Assembly: GCF_000786695.1 (NCBI RefSeq)
Contig: NZ_CP009962.1
Location: forward strand, 4,464,001-4,528,000
From: Collimonas arenae
Lineage (GTDB): Bacteria > Pseudomonadota > Gammaproteobacteria > Burkholderiales > Burkholderiaceae_D
Direction of reading: 5' to 3'
Length of the DNA stretch: 64,000 nt
Below the pieces are notes generated by a model. The model did not search any database. It was not told the origin of the DNA and saw only the letters and a list, made by a program, of their open reading frames with translations. Made by a program: the position numbers and the translations under genes. Position 1 is the stretch's first letter, and every line of letters starts with the position of its first letter. Below are positions 18,617-27,557 of this stretch, piece after piece.

Positions 18617-19978
18617 ATGTCTAAAACTCTATTGATAAAAAATGCGCGCGTGGTTGTCACCATGGATGACGCCCGCCGCGAAATTGCCGGAGGTGCGGTC
18701 TTTATCCGCGACAACGTGATCGAACAGGTCGGCAACAGCGCCGACCTGCCGCAGACTGCCGACGAAGTCATCGACGCCGGCAATCATGTTGTCATTCCGG
18801 GATTGGTGAATACCCATCACCACATGTATCAAAGCCTGACCCGGGTGATACCGGCGGCGCAAAACGGCGAGCTGTTCAACTGGCTGACCAACCTGTATCC
18901 GATCTGGGCCAACCTGACGCCGGAGATGATCCAGGTCTCGACCCTGACCGCGATGGCGGAGCTGATCATGTCCGGCTGCACCACCAGCAGCGATCACCTG
19001 TATATCTATCCGAACGGCTGCAAGCTTGATGACAGCATCGAAGCGGCGCAGCAGATCGGCATGCGCTTCCATGCTGCCCGTGGCTCGATGAGCGTCGGCC
19101 AGTCAAAAGGCGGTTTGCCGCCAGACCGCGTGGTGGAAGATGAAAAGGTGATCCTGCAGGATACGCAACGCCTGATCGAAACCTATCACGACAGCAGTCG
19201 CCACTCGATGCAACGTATCGTGGTTGCACCCTGCTCGCCGTTCTCGGTATCGCGCGACCTGATGCGAGAATCGGCGGTGCTGGCGCGCCAACACGGCGTC
19301 TCGCTGCACACCCATCTGGCGGAAAACGCCAACGACATTGCCTACAGCCGCGAGAAGTTCAACATGACGCCGGCTGAATACGCGGAAGATTGCGGCTGGG
19401 TTGGCCACGATGTCTGGCACGCGCATTGCGTCCAGCTCGACGACGAGGGCATCTACATGTTCGCCCGCACCGGCACCGGCATCGCCCACTGCCCTTGCTC
19501 TAACATGCGGCTGGCTTCGGGTATTGCACCGATCCGCAAGATGGTCGATGCCGGCGTGCCGGTCGGCATCGGCGTCGACGGTTCCGCTTCCAACGACGGC
19601 GCCCACATGCTGGGTGAAGTACGGCAAGCCATGCTGCTGCAACGGGTCGGTTTCGGTCCCGATGCGATGACGGCACGGCAAGCGCTGGAGCTGGCGACGC
19701 TAGGTGGCGCCAAGGTGCTCAACCGCGACGACATCGGCGCCTTGAAGCCAGGTATGTCGGCCGATCTGGTGCTGTTCGATCTGAACAAAGTCGGCTTCGC
19801 CGGCGGCTGGCACGATCCGGTGGCGGCGCTGGTGTTCTGCACACCTGCGGACGTTGCCTACAGCATCATCAATGGCCGCGTGGTAGTCCGTAACGGCCAG
19901 TTCACTACGGTGGACCTGGGTAACGTGCTGGAGCGTCACAACAAGCTGGCGTTGTCGCTGGCTGAGGCTGCACACTAA
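18617..19978 (+). CDS. 8-oxoguanine deaminase (amidohydrolase superfamily)
   Basis: 453 residues of the AtzB/TrzN/guanine deaminase-like amidohydrolases. Metal-binding motifs: NTHHHMYQSLTR (HxH), HLAENANDIAYS (His), WHAHCVQL (His), and IGVDGSASNDGAHML (Asp). The sequence most resembles Pseudomonas PA0142-type 8-oxoguanine deaminases, which convert 8-oxoguanine to urate (from memory). Its place right behind the urate genes supports that: it feeds urate into PuuD. Guanine or other pterin/triazine deaminase activity remains possible. Confidence 0.85.
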   Translation: MSKTLLIKNARVVVTMDDARREIAGGAVFIRDNVIEQVGNSADLPQTADEVIDAGNHVVIPGLVNTHHHMYQSLTRVIPAAQNGELFNWLTNLYPIWANLTPEMIQVSTLTAMAELIMSGCTTSSDHLYIYPNGCKLDDSIEAAQQIGMRFHAARGSMSVGQSKGGLPPDRVVEDEKVILQDTQRLIETYHDSSRHSMQRIVVAPCSPFSVSRDLMRESAVLARQHGVSLHTHLAENANDIAYSREKFNMTPAEYAEDCGWVGHDVWHAHCVQLDDEGIYMFARTGTGIAHCPCSNMRLASGIAPIRKMVDAGVPVGIGVDGSASNDGAHMLGEVRQAMLLQRVGFGPDAMTARQALELATLGGAKVLNRDDIGALKPGMSADLVLFDLNKVGFAGGWHDPVAALVFCTPADVAYSIINGRVVVRNGQFTTVDLGNVLERHNKLALSLAEAAH

Positions 19979-19989
19979 GCCACTGAAAG

Positions 19990-20020
19990 ACAGGATGGGA
20001 ATACCTTATTCCCGTCCTGT
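19990..20020. terminator. Hairpin between convergent genes, probable terminator
   Basis: A 12-bp stem (ACAGGATGGGAA with TTCCCGTCCTGT, one G-T pair) with a 7-nt loop, 12 bases past the deaminase stop and 25 before the end of the convergent gene. No clear T-run follows on either strand, so its strength is uncertain. Confidence 0.5.
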
Positions 20021-20044
20021 AACGGTATCCCGAAGCTCACGCTC

Positions 20045-21112
20045 TCAGTGTGAAGCAGTTTGCTCCGAAACTTGCAACTGATGGCTTGTGCCGAATACCT
20101 GTCCACCGAGATAGGAAAAATAAAGGCGCTTCTGGCTCAGGGCAAACAGCAGGCGATGAGCGCGTAAAAAGTCCGCGCCAAGCAGCATCTCAGGTTGATC
20201 ATAGAGCATGGTGTCGGTTGCTGCGACATGATTTGAATCCGCCCGCGCCGCACCGTAAATATCCATGATGCTGATCGTCGGATGATCGATTTTTTCCTCA
20301 CCTATGGAAAAGCTTTGAAACCGGGCTTGCCACATTTGCGACCGGTGTTTTCCAATGCCGGCACCGCTACCCAATGCCACGACTTCAGGCGACTGCGGGG
20401 TGATCCCGGCGCGCGCCGCCGCTGCGAGATCAATGACTGACGTGGAGGCCCCGGTGTCTATCAGCGCGCGCATTTTCTGGCCGTTGACTTCCACCGTAAT
20501 CACCTGGCGCAAATCGTCCGAGGACATCGCGTGCATCGGCGTGCTCAATGCATTCTCATCCCAATATGCCAGAAATGACTGGTCACAGGCGTTCGGCTCA
20601 AAAAACTTGATTTGCCGGTTCCCCATCGCCAGCTCGACATCCTGGTGGAACAGAATGTCCGCACCGATCAGTGCGCCATAATTCAAGGATTTATCCAAGT
20701 CCCAGAGAACGCCCAGATGTACCCGTTGCCAAGCCAGCTTGCCAAATGAAAAATCATCAAGCCGCGTTGTGTATAACACCGACTCACCGCCCGTGCCGAT
20801 GCTGTAGGAATTTGAATGGCTGAGCGTTAACCCCAGCTTTTCTGCTTCCTGACGCGTGATTTGGGTGCGTTGCGAACCGCTATCAATCATCATCGTGGTG
20901 GCGCTGCCGTTCAGGCTACCGTCAATAGCGACATGCCGATCTATGAACTTAACTGGAAAGGTAGCGAAATTTATATAGCGGCATTGCGTCGCTGGATTTT
21001 CTGCGTGTACAGCACAGGACACGACCGGCAAGAATAAAGCAAGACAGAGCGCCGTACTTGAGCCCGGTAGTTTTGCTTTGCCGGCAAAGTGCTTGAGCAG
21101 TGCTTTCCTCAT
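20045..21112 (-). CDS. Exported two-lobed aspartyl protease-like protein
   Basis: 355 residues. An N-terminal hydrophobic segment (about 19-37, ending CAVHA) is a probable signal peptide. Two retropepsin-like halves follow: the first has MMIDSGSQ (Asp77-Ser78-Gly79) with a later GALIGADIL, the second ALIDTGAS (Asp219-Thr220-Gly221) with MLLGADFL. Both halves keep the D[ST]G plus hydrophobic-hydrophobic-Gly pattern, so the chain could form an active two-lobed site like pepsin (inference). The substrate is unknown. It shares no strand or operon with its neighbours. Confidence 0.82.
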   Translation of the reverse strand: MRKALLKHFAGKAKLPGSSTALCLALFLPVVSCAVHAENPATQCRYINFATFPVKFIDRHVAIDGSLNGSATTMMIDSGSQRTQITRQEAEKLGLTLSHSNSYSIGTGGESVLYTTRLDDFSFGKLAWQRVHLGVLWDLDKSLNYGALIGADILFHQDVELAMGNRQIKFFEPNACDQSFLAYWDENALSTPMHAMSSDDLRQVITVEVNGQKMRALIDTGASTSVIDLAAAARAGITPQSPEVVALGSGAGIGKHRSQMWQARFQSFSIGEEKIDHPTISIMDIYGAARADSNHVAATDTMLYDQPEMLLGADFLRAHRLLFALSQKRLYFSYLGGQVFGTSHQLQVSEQTASH

Positions 21113-21211
21113 GGCTTATATGCAGTCGATTGACGAGTTGTAAGATTTTCCCGATTATCCACATTAATTGAAGATTTTCTTTAAAAAATGCTCCAGTAAT
21201 TAAATAAAAAT

Positions 21212-22135
21212 TTAGATCGCTGAAAACTGCTGCGCCAGATGCTGTGCGCGGAAATGCTCCACGACATAGTCGACGAACACCCTGGTTTTGGCAGGAAGAA
21301 GTTTTTGCGCGGCAAAGTAGATCGACAAAGTACCTCCATCGACATACCAGTCCGACAGCACCCGCACCAGTCGCTTATCGTGCAGAAACGGCAAGGCGTT
21401 CGGCACGCTGATCAAGGCAATTCCCAGCCCCATCTGCGCGCTTTCGCAAGCGGCTTCCGGATCGCTCATCGTCATACGCATGCGCAAGGTTATCGGCGCC
21501 TGCTCATTGGCGCGGTTGCGCAAGGGCCACGGGCGCACTCGTCCAGTCTGCGGTGAACGAATGAAGATGCCGTCGAAGGCGTCCAGGTCGGCTGGCGACT
21601 TCGGCGCCTTCTTGTCGTTGAAATAATCTGGCGCCGCGACCAGTATCCGGTGCGCCGGACCGAGGTTGCGCGCCACCACGCCGGGCGGCAATTCGAAGCC
21701 GCCGCCGATGGCGGCATCGAAACCTTGTGCGATAAGATCGACCTGGCGATTATCAAAATGCCAGTCCGGCGAGATGGCCGGATACTTCGCCAGGAACGGC
21801 GCCAGCAGCGGCACCATGTAGGCACGGCCAAAGCCGGTACCCATGCTGACCTTGAGCACGCCGGCCGGCTGGCCTCCGGCGCTGGACAAATTATCGACCG
21901 CGGCCTGGATAGACACAAGACCATCCCGCACCTCATGCAAAAAACTTTCTCCGGCCTCGGTCAAGGTCAGGCTGCGCGTGCTGCGCTGGAACAGGCGCAC
22001 GCCCAGCCCTGCCTCCAGCCGCGCTACGTTCTTGCCGACCGCCGCCGATGTCATGCCAAGCCGCCGCGCCGCCTCGGAAAAACTGCCGGCTTCAGCGCTG
22101 CGGACAAAGCATTGCATGCCGATCATGGTTTCCAT
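21212..22135 (-). CDS. LysR-family transcriptional regulator
   Basis: 307 residues. The N-terminal helix-turn-helix reads FVRSAEAGSFSEAARRLGMT and SAAVGKNVARLEAGLGVRLF; the C-terminal effector domain follows from about residue 90. It belongs to the CrgA/DsdC-like subgroup often found divergent from one redox enzyme gene. Here it is divergent from an SDR gene with a 129-base gap and probably controls it. The effector is unknown. Confidence 0.92.
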   Translation of the reverse strand: METMIGMQCFVRSAEAGSFSEAARRLGMTSAAVGKNVARLEAGLGVRLFQRSTRSLTLTEAGESFLHEVRDGLVSIQAAVDNLSSAGGQPAGVLKVSMGTGFGRAYMVPLLAPFLAKYPAISPDWHFDNRQVDLIAQGFDAAIGGGFELPPGVVARNLGPAHRILVAAPDYFNDKKAPKSPADLDAFDGIFIRSPQTGRVRPWPLRNRANEQAPITLRMRMTMSDPEAACESAQMGLGIALISVPNALPFLHDKRLVRVLSDWYVDGGTLSIYFAAQKLLPAKTRVFVDYVVEHFRAQHLAQQFSAI

Positions 22136-22264
22136 ATTAAACCTTTAGTATCAACTGAATATGCAGATTATGGACTAGTAACACCATAATGATCGTCCGA
22201 TACTGTGGCTGTCAACCCGGCGCTTGCCACTTCGGCCAGCGCCTTAACAACACGGAGAAATATC

Positions 22265-23020
22265 ATGACAAACAATCAAACAATCGTACTGGACAACAAA
22301 GTAGCTTTCATCCAAGGCGGTTCACGCGGTATCGGCGCCGCCATTGCCAAACGCCTGGCCAGGCACGGCGCCGCCGTCGCTTTCAGTTATGTGAGCTCGG
22401 ACGAACGCGCCGCACAAGTGGTCAAGGACATCGAAGCGGCTGGTGGCCATGCACTGGCGATCAAGGCCGACAGCGCCGATGCCGCAGCAATCAAGGCGGC
22501 CATCGACAAAACTGTCGCTACCTTCGGACGACTCGATATCCTGGTCAATAACGCGGGCGTCCTGGCGATTGCGCCGCTGGCAGATTTCAGCCTGGAAGAT
22601 TTCGACCGCACGCTGGCAATCAATGTTCGCAGCGTTTTCGTCGCCAGCCAGGAAGCAGCACGCTATATGACAGAAGGCGGCCGCATCATCAACATCGGCA
22701 GCACCAATGCCGATCGCGTGCCGTTTGCCGGTGGTGGCCCTTACGCCATGAGTAAGTCTGCGCTCGTTGGTTTGACCAAGGGCCTGGCGCGCGATCTCGG
22801 TCCGCGCGGCATCACCATCAACAATGTGCAACCTGGCCCGGTCGACACTGACATGAATCCGGCCAATGGTGATTTCGCCGAATCGTTGAAAGCCATAATG
22901 CCGCTCGGCCGCTATGGCAAGGATGAGGAAATCGCCGGCTTTGTGGCTTACCTGGTGAGCCCGGAAGCGGGTTATATCACTGGCGCCAGCTTGAGTATCG
23001 ACGGTGGATTTTCTGCCTGA
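22265..23020 (+). CDS. Short-chain dehydrogenase/reductase (SDR)
   Basis: 251 residues, classical SDR. NAD(P)-binding glycine motif GGSRGIGAAIAKRLA near residue 19; NNAG motif (VNNAGVLA) near 96; catalytic Ser-Tyr-Lys (Ser near 145, YAMSK near 159); and the C-terminal GYITGASLSIDGGF. Start at 22265 is supported by ACGGAGAA upstream; the earlier in-frame codon at 22205 has none. Probably regulated by the divergent LysR protein. The substrate cannot be told from sequence. Confidence 0.93.
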   Translation: MTNNQTIVLDNKVAFIQGGSRGIGAAIAKRLARHGAAVAFSYVSSDERAAQVVKDIEAAGGHALAIKADSADAAAIKAAIDKTVATFGRLDILVNNAGVLAIAPLADFSLEDFDRTLAINVRSVFVASQEAARYMTEGGRIINIGSTNADRVPFAGGGPYAMSKSALVGLTKGLARDLGPRGITINNVQPGPVDTDMNPANGDFAESLKAIMPLGRYGKDEEIAGFVAYLVSPEAGYITGASLSIDGGFSA

Positions 23021-23329
23021 CAACAGCAAATATGATGTATTGGAGTGCCGAAGGCGGTTCAGGATTGAACCGCTTTTTTTATATATTTAGCCTCATTAAA
23101 GAGCCGTTCCAGTCATTGTGAATACGCGCGAGCTGGCCCGGATCCGGTGTTTTTCCGATGTGTATAATGAGAACCCTGTTGGGCTCCATGCCGGCCCGCT
23201 CCACTGAACCAAAAATTGCATGACATGCAGCCTGCCTGATCCGGGAAAGAAGGAAGCATCTGATGAATCATTCCTCGCGCAAGAATCGATGCCATCTCCG
23301 GCAATACGGTCGATGATAATGGCAAGACC
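23021..23329. other. Intergenic region after the SDR gene
   Basis: 309 bases. Apart from the terminator at 23054-23080 I see no gene: the open frames on the minus strand have no start signal and shadow the next gene. The last 100 bases should hold the promoter of the YkgJ gene. Confidence 0.4.
23054..23080 (+). terminator. Intrinsic terminator after the SDR gene
   Basis: A perfect 8-bp stem (GCGGTTCA, loop GGAT, TGAACCGC) followed by T7, 33 bases after the SDR stop. Confidence 0.92.
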
Positions 23330-23683
23330 ATGAACAGAGATACCCAGGTCATCAAGTTTTTCAGGAAGCAAATCCCAACGTTTGCCTGCGTACCTGGATG
23401 CCATGACTGCTGCGGTCCGGTACTGACATCGACGACGGAAATGGCGCGGTTGCCGCGCAAGAGTGCAGCAGAGCAGGAGGCCGCGCTGGCGGCGCTAAGC
23501 TGTCCGCATCTGGGCGCGGACGGGTGCCAGGTCTACGAAGAACGGCCGCTGGTCTGCCGCCTGTTCGGCACCACGCCCAAGCTGGCATGCCCCAACGGCA
23601 AACGGCCTGTAGTCATGATCGACCCACAGGTAGAAGAGCAGATTTTTCAGTATTTCACGCAAGTGCGCCACGTGCTGGTGTGA
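23330..23683 (+). CDS. YkgJ-family cysteine cluster protein
   Basis: 117 residues with the family pattern of clustered cysteines: FACVPGCHDCCGP (Cys20, 24, 27, 28), then SCPHLGADGCQVYEERPLVC and LACPNG. UPF0153/YkgJ proteins are thought to bind Zn or an Fe-S cluster; the role is unknown. It is followed 35 bases later by the spermidine-synthase-like gene on the same strand, so the two may be cotranscribed. No clear Shine-Dalgarno is visible. Confidence 0.85.
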   Translation: MNRDTQVIKFFRKQIPTFACVPGCHDCCGPVLTSTTEMARLPRKSAAEQEAALAALSCPHLGADGCQVYEERPLVCRLFGTTPKLACPNGKRPVVMIDPQVEEQIFQYFTQVRHVLV

Positions 23684-23718
23684 AACCGCACTTCAGCAGA
23701 CAGCACTCAATACGCATC

Positions 23719-24501
23719 ATGACAAAGGCCAGCCCCTTCGAATTAATCCTCCAGCAAAGCGGTGGCCAGCCTTTTGCGTTCGACCATGGCGATATGCGTA
23801 CGTTGCATTTCGACCATAAGTACGTGCAAAGCGCGATGTTGATTTCGGCGCCGGACAAGCTGCTGCTGAGTTACACCCGGGCCATGATGGGTTTCTTGCT
23901 GTTCCACGCTGCTCCCGAACGTATCCTGCTGATCGGATTAGGCGGCGGTTCGCTCGCTAAATATTGCTATCGTCATTTTCCATCCGCGCACATCACGGTA
24001 CTGGAGCTAGACGCTGCCGTCATTGCCTTGCGCGATACCTTCATGATTCCCGCCGACGACCAGCGCTTTCGAGTGATTCATGCCGATGCCGCCGTCTATA
24101 TGCAGGCGCAAAAAGGAAATATTGCTGACGTTATCATGCTGGACGGCTTCTCCGCCGATGGCCCGGCAGAGGAGCTCAGCAGCAGCGAATTCTACGCAGC
24201 TTGCCTGCGCAACCTTGCTCCCGGCGGCGTACTGGTTTCCAATCTGTGGGATCGTCCTGTCTCGCTGACCTCCGCCATCGGCCAGGCGCTGGCGGCATCC
24301 GACTGGCGTATCTGGTGGTGCAAGACCAGCGACAGCCATAACTGCATTGCTTTCTTTGTTACTGGAAATGACGCTGCGGCTTTCCGGCCGCTCCTATTCA
24401 ATCGGGCAAAAAAACTGGACGAGCAATTTGCATTGCAGTTGTCGGAACTGGCGCCGTCGTTCCAGCTTGTAAGCGACCAGGCGATACAAGAACCAGGCTA
24501 A
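23719..24501 (+). CDS. Spermidine synthase-like methyltransferase-fold protein
   Basis: 260 residues with a Rossmann methyltransferase fold: ERILLIGLGGGSLAKYCYRHFP is the nucleotide-binding loop (near residue 72), ITVLELDAAVIAL the acidic residue after strand 2, and VIMLDGFSADGPAEELSSSEFY the SpeE-like catalytic region. The N-terminal tetramer domain of true SpeE is short here, so it belongs to the fused/orphan SpeE-like group (PRK04457-like) whose substrate is not established. Start at 23719 (MTKASPFEL); an earlier frame overlaps the YkgJ gene. Confidence 0.82.
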   Translation: MTKASPFELILQQSGGQPFAFDHGDMRTLHFDHKYVQSAMLISAPDKLLLSYTRAMMGFLLFHAAPERILLIGLGGGSLAKYCYRHFPSAHITVLELDAAVIALRDTFMIPADDQRFRVIHADAAVYMQAQKGNIADVIMLDGFSADGPAEELSSSEFYAACLRNLAPGGVLVSNLWDRPVSLTSAIGQALAASDWRIWWCKTSDSHNCIAFFVTGNDAAAFRPLLFNRAKKLDEQFALQLSELAPSFQLVSDQAIQEPG

Positions 24502-24510
24502 GCCCGTCAC

Positions 24511-24552
24511 AAAAAAATCCCCGATGCTTGCTTGCGCATGGGGGATTTTTTC
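24511..24552. terminator. Bidirectional intrinsic terminator
   Basis: A7-TCCCC at 24511-24522 pairs with GGGGA-T6 at 24541-24551, with inner ATGC/GCAT pairing. It serves the plus-strand SpeE-like gene and the minus-strand pyk gene. Confidence 0.9.
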
Positions 24553-24590
24553 TTGGCCAGGAATTTCCTTAGGCAAGCTACGGCCTGCGT

Positions 24591-26012
24591 TTATTGCGCC
24601 CAGATTTCTGCCAAACGCAGCAAATTGGTGCTGCCTGGCTGGCCGAACGGCATGCCGGCGGTAATCGCGATCTGGTCGCCGACCTTGGCAAAACCTTCCT
24701 TGAACGCCGTCTGGCAAGCGGCCGTCACCATTTCGCTTTCATTGTGGACTTGCTCGCTAATGGTTGAATGCACTCCCCATACCAACGCCAGGCGGCGTGC
24801 GGTCGCCAGCTTGGGCGTGATGCTGAGAATCGGCGCCATCGGCCGCTCACGCGCTGCGCGCAAACTGGTGTGGCCGGAACTGGTGTACGTCACGGTGACC
24901 TTGGCGCCGATGATGCGAGTAACGTCGCGCAAAGCCGAGCAGATGGCGTCGCCACGGTTTGGCAGCGGCGTTTCGTGCTGCGCGTCCAGCATGTTCTGGT
25001 ACAGCGGGTCGCGTTCAACTTCGGTGATGATACGGTCCATGATCGCCACTGCCGGGATCGGGTAAGCGCCGCTGGCAGATTCAGCGGACAGCATCACGGC
25101 ATCGGCGCCGTCATAGATGGCGCTGGCGACATCGGATGCCTCGGCGCGGGTCGGCACCGGCGAAGTGATCATCGACTCCAGCATCTGGGTAGCGATCACG
25201 ATCGGCTTGCCATGCTGGCGGCAGACACGCAGGATGCGTTTTTGCACACCGGGCACGCGTTCCGGCGGCAACTCGACGCCAAGATCGCCGCGCGCCACCA
25301 TGATGGCGTCGGAGACCTGTACGATAGCGTCCAGCTGTTCCAGCGCAGCCGGCTTTTCCAGCTTCGACAAAATACTGGCGCGGTCGCCGATCAGGGCGCG
25401 CGCTTCCAACACATCTTCCGGCCGTTGCACGAAAGACAGCGCAATCCAGTCGACGCCCAGTTCCAGGGCGAATTTCAGGTCGCGTTTATCTTTTTCAGTC
25501 AGCGCCGGAATCGGCAAAACCGCATCCGGAACGTTGACGCCTTTGCGGTCCGACAAGGTGCCGCTGTTGACCACCCGCGTGCGAATCGACTGGCCATCGC
25601 AAGACTGTACTTCCAGCCTGACCTTGCCGTCATCCAGCAGCAAAGCCTGGCCGCCGGCGATCACTTCAAACAGTTCCGGATGCGGCAGGAAAACACGCTG
25701 GTTATTACCTGGCGTGGCATCGCGGTCGAGCGTGAATTCCTGCCCAGCTTGCAGTTCGATCTTGCCATCGGCAAACTGGCCGATGCGCAGCTTCGGACCT
25801 TGCAGATCGGCCAGGATGGCGATTGGCCGACCCACCGCTTTTTCCACCGCGCGCACGATGTCGTAGCGCTGCTGGTGATCGGCATGGCTGCCGTGGCTGA
25901 AGTTAAAACGGAAGACGTCGGCGCCTGCTTCAAACAAGGCCTGGATAGTGCTCTGGTCGGCGCTGGCAGGACCGAGCGTGGCGACAATTTTTGCTTTACG
26001 TTGGCGGCGCAT
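24591..26012 (-). CDS. pyk: Pyruvate kinase
   Basis: 473 residues. It converts phosphoenolpyruvate and ADP to pyruvate and ATP. Family motifs: KIVATLGPAS at the N-terminus, FRFNFSHG (substrate binding), ADLQGPKLRIG, the B-domain to about residue 165, ILSKLEKPAALEQLD with catalytic Lys, MVARGDLGVE (Mg site), and ATQMLESM. It is the last gene of gcl-hyi-glxR-ttuD-pyk, which suggests a dedicated isoform for carbon entering at 2-phosphoglycerate, as in other glyoxylate/glycerate operons. Confidence 0.96.
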   Translation of the reverse strand: MRRQRKAKIVATLGPASADQSTIQALFEAGADVFRFNFSHGSHADHQQRYDIVRAVEKAVGRPIAILADLQGPKLRIGQFADGKIELQAGQEFTLDRDATPGNNQRVFLPHPELFEVIAGGQALLLDDGKVRLEVQSCDGQSIRTRVVNSGTLSDRKGVNVPDAVLPIPALTEKDKRDLKFALELGVDWIALSFVQRPEDVLEARALIGDRASILSKLEKPAALEQLDAIVQVSDAIMVARGDLGVELPPERVPGVQKRILRVCRQHGKPIVIATQMLESMITSPVPTRAEASDVASAIYDGADAVMLSAESASGAYPIPAVAIMDRIITEVERDPLYQNMLDAQHETPLPNRGDAICSALRDVTRIIGAKVTVTYTSSGHTSLRAARERPMAPILSITPKLATARRLALVWGVHSTISEQVHNESEMVTAACQTAFKEGFAKVGDQIAITAGMPFGQPGSTNLLRLAEIWAQ

Positions 26013-26133
26013 GATGTGCTTTCTTTAGATGATCGACAAGTTGCAAGGCGATAAGGGACATGCCGCGCCGACCTTGGATGATGGTCGACGCAGGTTTTTT
26101 AATATTGAGGGAAGCTGACTGAGTGCCGTGTTG

Positions 26134-27420
26134 TCAGAGAATCAGGATCGCGCGGAAATCATTGACATTGGTGCGTGTTGGCCCGCTGACCACCAGATCG
26201 CCAAGCGCACTGAAGAAACCGTAGCCATCGTTATTGTCGAGCATGGCGCGGGCGCGCAGTCCCAGTTCCGCTGCCCTGCGCATGGAATCAGGTTGATAAA
26301 TAGCGCCGGCGTTGTCTTCGGAACCGTCGATGCCGTCGGTATCGCAAGCAATCGCGTGGATATCCGGGAAGCCGTCCAGCGCCGTCGCCAGGCTCAACAG
26401 GAATTCTGCATTGCGGCCGCCGCGTCCCTTGCCACGCACGGTGACGGTGGTCTCGCCGCCCGAAATCACCACGCACGGCTTGCTGAACGGTTGCCCGCGA
26501 CGGGTAATCTGCCGCGCCAGCGCAGCATGCGCCAGGCCGATATCGCGCGCTTCTCCTTCCATCTCGTCGGACAGGATATAGGGCGTCAGACCGGCAGCAA
26601 CCACTGTCGCTGCTGCGGCATCCAGGGCATCTTGCGCAGTCGCAATCACATAATGCTGGTTGCGTTCCAGACGCGGATCGCCCGGCTTGGCGGTTTCATC
26701 CTTGCCGGATTCAAGATGCTTGAGGATGGCTTCAGGCGTTTCGATATTGTATTTACGCAGAACCGCCAAAGCGTCAGCGCAGGTGGTCGGATCGGCCAAA
26801 GTCGGGCCGCTGGCAATGATGCCCGGGTCATCGCCCGGGATATCGGAAATCATCAGCGTCACGACCCGCGCCGGTGCGCAAGCCAACGCCAGCCGGCCGC
26901 CTTTGATGGCCGACAGGTGCTTGCGCACGCAATTCATTTCAAAAATATTGGCGCCGCTTCTGAGCAGCGCTTTGTTGATCGCTTGCTTCTGTTCCAGTGT
27001 AATGCCGGCTGCCGGCAAAGCCAGCAAAGCCGAGCCGCCACCGGAAATCAGACACAGCACGAGATCGTCGGCAGTCAAACCCTTGACCATTTCCAGCATG
27101 CGCGCAGCGGCCTGGCGGCCGGCTTCGTCCGGCACCGGATGCGACGCTTCCACCACCTCGATGCGCTTGCAATCAGCGCCGTGGCCGTAACGCGTCACCA
27201 CCAGCCCGGAGATCTCGCCTTGCCAGTGATCTTCCACGGTCTTTGCCATGGCCGCCGCACCTTTGCCTGCACCAATCACCAGCGTGCGGCCTTTGCCGGA
27301 CGGCGCAGGGATCTTGGCCAGGTATTCAGGCAGGCATTTTGAGGCGCTGACGGCGTCGACCGCGGCCTGGTACATATCGAGGAGGAGCTGGCGGGGCTTG
27401 ATGCTGTTGGCGGTAGTCAT
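26134..27420 (-). CDS. ttuD: Glycerate 2-kinase / hydroxypyruvate reductase-type (MOFRL family)
   Basis: 428 residues. N-terminal DUF4147 domain (RTLVIGAGKGAAAMAKTVEDHW; LISGGGSALLALP) and C-terminal MOFRL domain (CVVISGGETTVTVRGKGRGG, NAEFLLSLA, ACDTDGIDGSEDNAGA). Annotated historically as TtuD hydroxypyruvate reductase, this family is now known to be glycerate 2-kinase (from memory), which makes 2-phosphoglycerate from glycerate. That fits its position between glxR and pyk. Confidence 0.92.
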   Translation of the reverse strand: MTTANSIKPRQLLLDMYQAAVDAVSASKCLPEYLAKIPAPSGKGRTLVIGAGKGAAAMAKTVEDHWQGEISGLVVTRYGHGADCKRIEVVEASHPVPDEAGRQAAARMLEMVKGLTADDLVLCLISGGGSALLALPAAGITLEQKQAINKALLRSGANIFEMNCVRKHLSAIKGGRLALACAPARVVTLMISDIPGDDPGIIASGPTLADPTTCADALAVLRKYNIETPEAILKHLESGKDETAKPGDPRLERNQHYVIATAQDALDAAAATVVAAGLTPYILSDEMEGEARDIGLAHAALARQITRRGQPFSKPCVVISGGETTVTVRGKGRGGRNAEFLLSLATALDGFPDIHAIACDTDGIDGSEDNAGAIYQPDSMRRAAELGLRARAMLDNNDGYGFFSALGDLVVSGPTRTNVNDFRAILIL

Positions 27421-27557
27421 GCTGTGTACCTTGCTTGATCGATGGAGCGAAGTGTCTCTGAACAGCCTTTTTGGCTGGAATTATTCTATACGAACTGCTA
27501 TTTGCAGGTTGGGCCAGCCTAGCCTGCCAGCGTAACCCAACCTGATTTCACACTATA

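Noticed and set aside
23096..23460. Minus-strand open frames between the SDR and YkgJ genes
   Set aside because: They run into the YkgJ gene on the other strand, lack ribosome sites and have no recognisable domain.
24768..26054. 428-codon plus-strand frame opposite pyk
   Set aside because: Shadow of pyruvate kinase, His/Arg/Gln-rich as usual for antisense of GC-rich genes.
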